This document shows positions 62,625-64,000 of a stretch of 64,000 nucleotides of DNA, one piece after another. A program made the translations under genes and the position numbers. Within the stretch, counting starts at the first letter, position 1. Every line of letters starts with the position of its first letter. Location of the stretch: NCBI RefSeq assembly GCF_020215645.1, contig NZ_CP084058.1, positions 10,594,501 to 10,658,500 on the forward strand. Direction: 5' to 3'. The DNA comes from Nonomuraea gerenzanensis. GTDB lineage: Bacteria; Actinomycetota; Actinomycetes; Streptosporangiales; Streptosporangiaceae. Under the pieces are notes generated by a model that searched no databases, had not been told where the DNA came from, and saw only the letters and a list, made by a program, of their open reading frames with translations.

Positions 62625-62649
62625 AACTCTAGTAACAGTTACTAGAGTT
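62625..62649. promoter_or_regulatory. Perfect 25-bp palindrome, operator candidate
   Basis: AACTCTAGTAAC (62625-62636) and its exact complement GTTACTAGAGTT (62638-62649) flank a single A. It is AT-rich in a GC-rich region and stands upstream of the methyltransferase gene on the minus strand. Shape fits a TetR- or MarR-type dimer site. No regulator gene is adjacent. Confidence 0.7.
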
Positions 62650-62681
62650 AGACTATGGCTAAGTGTGCGTCAAGGGGGTGC

Positions 62682-64000
62682 TCAGCAGTGAGTGGCGCGG
62701 GCCGGCAGGGTGCGGTCCGTGAAGTAGCGGTTGATGTGGTCGCGGGCGCAGGTGTTCGCGCCGTAGAGGGTGTGGCCGGGGCCGTCGTGGTGGATCGTGA
62801 CGCTGTCTGGGACCTGGGCGAGGATGCGTTCCGTGGCCTCCGACTCGCCCCATGCGCCTGCGGCGAGCAGCGGGGGGAGGTTGTCGGGCAGGGCCGCGGG
62901 CGGGTTGGTGACGGGGACGGGCCAGCCGATGCAGTTGAGGGTGCTCGTGGCGAAGGTGTTGGCGGCGCCGGCGTTCGGAGCGAGCTTGCGGAGGCGGGCG
63001 ACCGTGGTGGTCAGCTGCTTGAGGCTGGTGAAACGGGGCCAGTCCGTGCATTCCGTGACGGGGGTGGCCTGGTCGGGGTAGCGGGAGCCCTTGGCGGGGA
63101 CGAAGTCGGAGGCGTCGCCCTTGCTCGCCTTGCGGATCGCGGCGGCCAGCTTGGGCCAGACCGGGGCGCCCTGGCGGGCCAGGCCGACGGCGAAGGACTG
63201 GAGGTCGCCGGCCTTGTAGGCGACGTTCGGTGTCTTGGTGGGGACGGGGGTGTCGGTCGATCGGGTGATCAGCTTGCGCCAGAGGGCCGGTACGTCCTTG
63301 CAGCCGTTGGTGGCGCACCAGGTGAAGAAGCGCCGCAGGGACTGCTCGTTCGTGGCGGCCATGGCTTCGAGCTCTCGGGACCAGTCGGCGGCGCTGTGGT
63401 TCCAGGTGCCGTCCAGGACCATCGTGCGGAGGTTGCCCGGGAAGAGGCGGGCGTAGGCCTGGCCGAAGAAGCCGGCGTAGGAGGCGCCGTAGTAGTTGAG
63501 CTTGTCGGTGCCCAGCGCCTTCCGGATGGCCTCCATGTCTCTGGCGTGGTCGGCCGAGCTCATGTTGGCGAACAGCTCGGGGTCCTTCAGGCGGCAGGCC
63601 TCGGCGTAGCCGCGGTTGGTGTCGGACAGGCGGCCGAAGTCGGCGTCGTCGCGCGGGAGGTCGGCGATGGGGATGCGGGTCCAGGTGCAAGGGAGGCCTG
63701 TGCTGAGGCCCTGGAACTGGTCGCTGCCGTAGCCGCGGGTGTCCCACGTGATGATGTCCATGCTTTTGCGTAGGTCGGTCCACCAGCTCTGGACTGATCG
63801 GGTCATGGCGATGCCCGGGGCGCCCGGGCCGCCGTAGGAGACCAGGACGGAGCCCTTCGCGGTGCCGGTGGCCTGCAGGCGGCCGAGCTTGAGGGTGATC
63901 TTGCGGCCTTCGGGTTTCTGCCAGTCGGCGGGGACGGGGAGGTCGGTGCATTCCATGCCGGTGGTCTGGTCTTGGGGGCATGGTTGCCAGGTGAGTGGGC
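62682..64000 (-). CDS. Secreted S33-type alpha/beta hydrolase (tripeptidyl aminopeptidase-like), 5' end outside window
   Basis: The frame is open to the window edge, so the N-terminus with its signal peptide is missing; at least 439 residues are seen. It reads PLTWQPCPQDQTTGMECTDL then PVPADWQKPEG, the usual start of the mature domain. Oxyanion region VSYGGPGAPG, strand DIITWDTRGYG, nucleophile NYYGASYAGFFGQAYARLF, paired cysteines (CATNGC) and His in GPGHTLYGANTC complete an S33/TAP-like enzyme. It would remove N-terminal di- or tripeptides outside the cell. Confidence 0.88.
   Translation of the reverse strand, partial: PLTWQPCPQDQTTGMECTDLPVPADWQKPEGRKITLKLGRLQATGTAKGSVLVSYGGPGAPGIAMTRSVQSWWTDLRKSMDIITWDTRGYGSDQFQGLSTGLPCTWTRIPIADLPRDDADFGRLSDTNRGYAEACRLKDPELFANMSSADHARDMEAIRKALGTDKLNYYGASYAGFFGQAYARLFPGNLRTMVLDGTWNHSAADWSRELEAMAATNEQSLRRFFTWCATNGCKDVPALWRKLITRSTDTPVPTKTPNVAYKAGDLQSFAVGLARQGAPVWPKLAAAIRKASKGDASDFVPAKGSRYPDQATPVTECTDWPRFTSLKQLTTTVARLRKLAPNAGAANTFATSTLNCIGWPVPVTNPPAALPDNLPPLLAAGAWGESEATERILAQVPDSVTIHHDGPGHTLYGANTCARDHINRYFTDRTLPARATHC

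Noticed and set aside
62655..63773. A 372-codon plus-strand frame next to the 25-bp palindrome, tempting as a divergent regulator
   Set aside because: It is the shadow of the S33 peptidase gene; the translation is Gly/Val-rich and has no HTH.

Overview
The window is very GC-rich DNA from a filamentous actinomycete. Gene content and protein style suggest Streptosporangiaceae (a Nonomuraea-like organism), but I cannot fix the genus from sequence alone. The evidence is strong G/C third-position bias, GTG starts, mycothiol synthesis (mshB), an actinobacterial 7Fe ferredoxin, DUF3117, DUF6758, DUF6113 and DUF6529 proteins, and a sigE/anti-sigma/htrA/tatB locus with mrp beyond it. Many starts lack a Shine-Dalgarno sequence and instead have a TANNNT hexamer 6-8 nt upstream, the signature of leaderless transcripts. 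I saw no rRNA, tRNA, CRISPR array, intact IS element or prophage.

Layout. 0-13 kb: tail of an Arg-rich protein, GNAT enzyme, alpha/beta hydrolase, MpaB-like oxygenase, an MFS remnant, a PD-(D/E)XK nuclease, a metallo-beta-lactamase-fold protein that has lost zinc ligands, DUF6758, Nudix, a membrane-anchored beta-propeller protein, a CPBP protease, a secreted protein/DUF6529 membrane pair and a CoA-ester lyase. 13.1-17.1 kb: a compact, less GC-rich three-gene cassette (ABC-type ATPase, TOPRIM-like protein, DUF262 protein) that looks like an anti-phage or restriction module. 17.2-22.2 kb: small hypothetical, EamA transporter, MgtE-N/CBS protein, DUF1003, MarR, Mrp. 22.2-28.6 kb: tatB, htrA, anti-sigma factor and sigE on the minus strand, with an O-methyltransferase divergent, then leucyl aminopeptidase and DUF3117. 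28.7-31.9 kb: PaaX-type regulator and a PL8-like lyase. 31.8-40.3 kb: tag, DivIVA-like protein, two LOG-family proteins, dapE, dapD, lysozyme-like protein, DUF4178, dapC and fdxA. From memory, the order of the 18-40 kb core resembles M. tuberculosis Rv1177-Rv1233, with mshB and its small membrane neighbour (Rv1170-Rv1171) next to it; that makes the PaaX/PL8 pair and the 40.6-54 kb block look like insertions.

40.6-54 kb: orphan solute-binding lipoprotein, methyltransferase, then the second unusual system: two paralogous sigma-region-4-like proteins flanking a UvrD-type helicase whose N-terminus resembles a RelE-fold domain, followed 20 nt later by a cysteinyl-tRNA synthetase. After this come a penicillin acylase homologue and secreted or membrane proteins. 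54-64 kb: flavin reductase, DUF6113, mshB, S9 peptidase, then an oxidoreductase/hydrolase region with gene relics (a decayed old yellow enzyme and a winged-helix fragment), an XRE/MmyB regulator, a methyltransferase behind a perfect palindrome, and a secreted S33 peptidase cut by the window edge.

Main points of interest are the ATPase-TOPRIM-DUF262 cassette, the paralogue-helicase-paralogue cluster, and an ECF-type promoter leading into a short terminated transcript with no convincing gene, in a window that also carries sigE.
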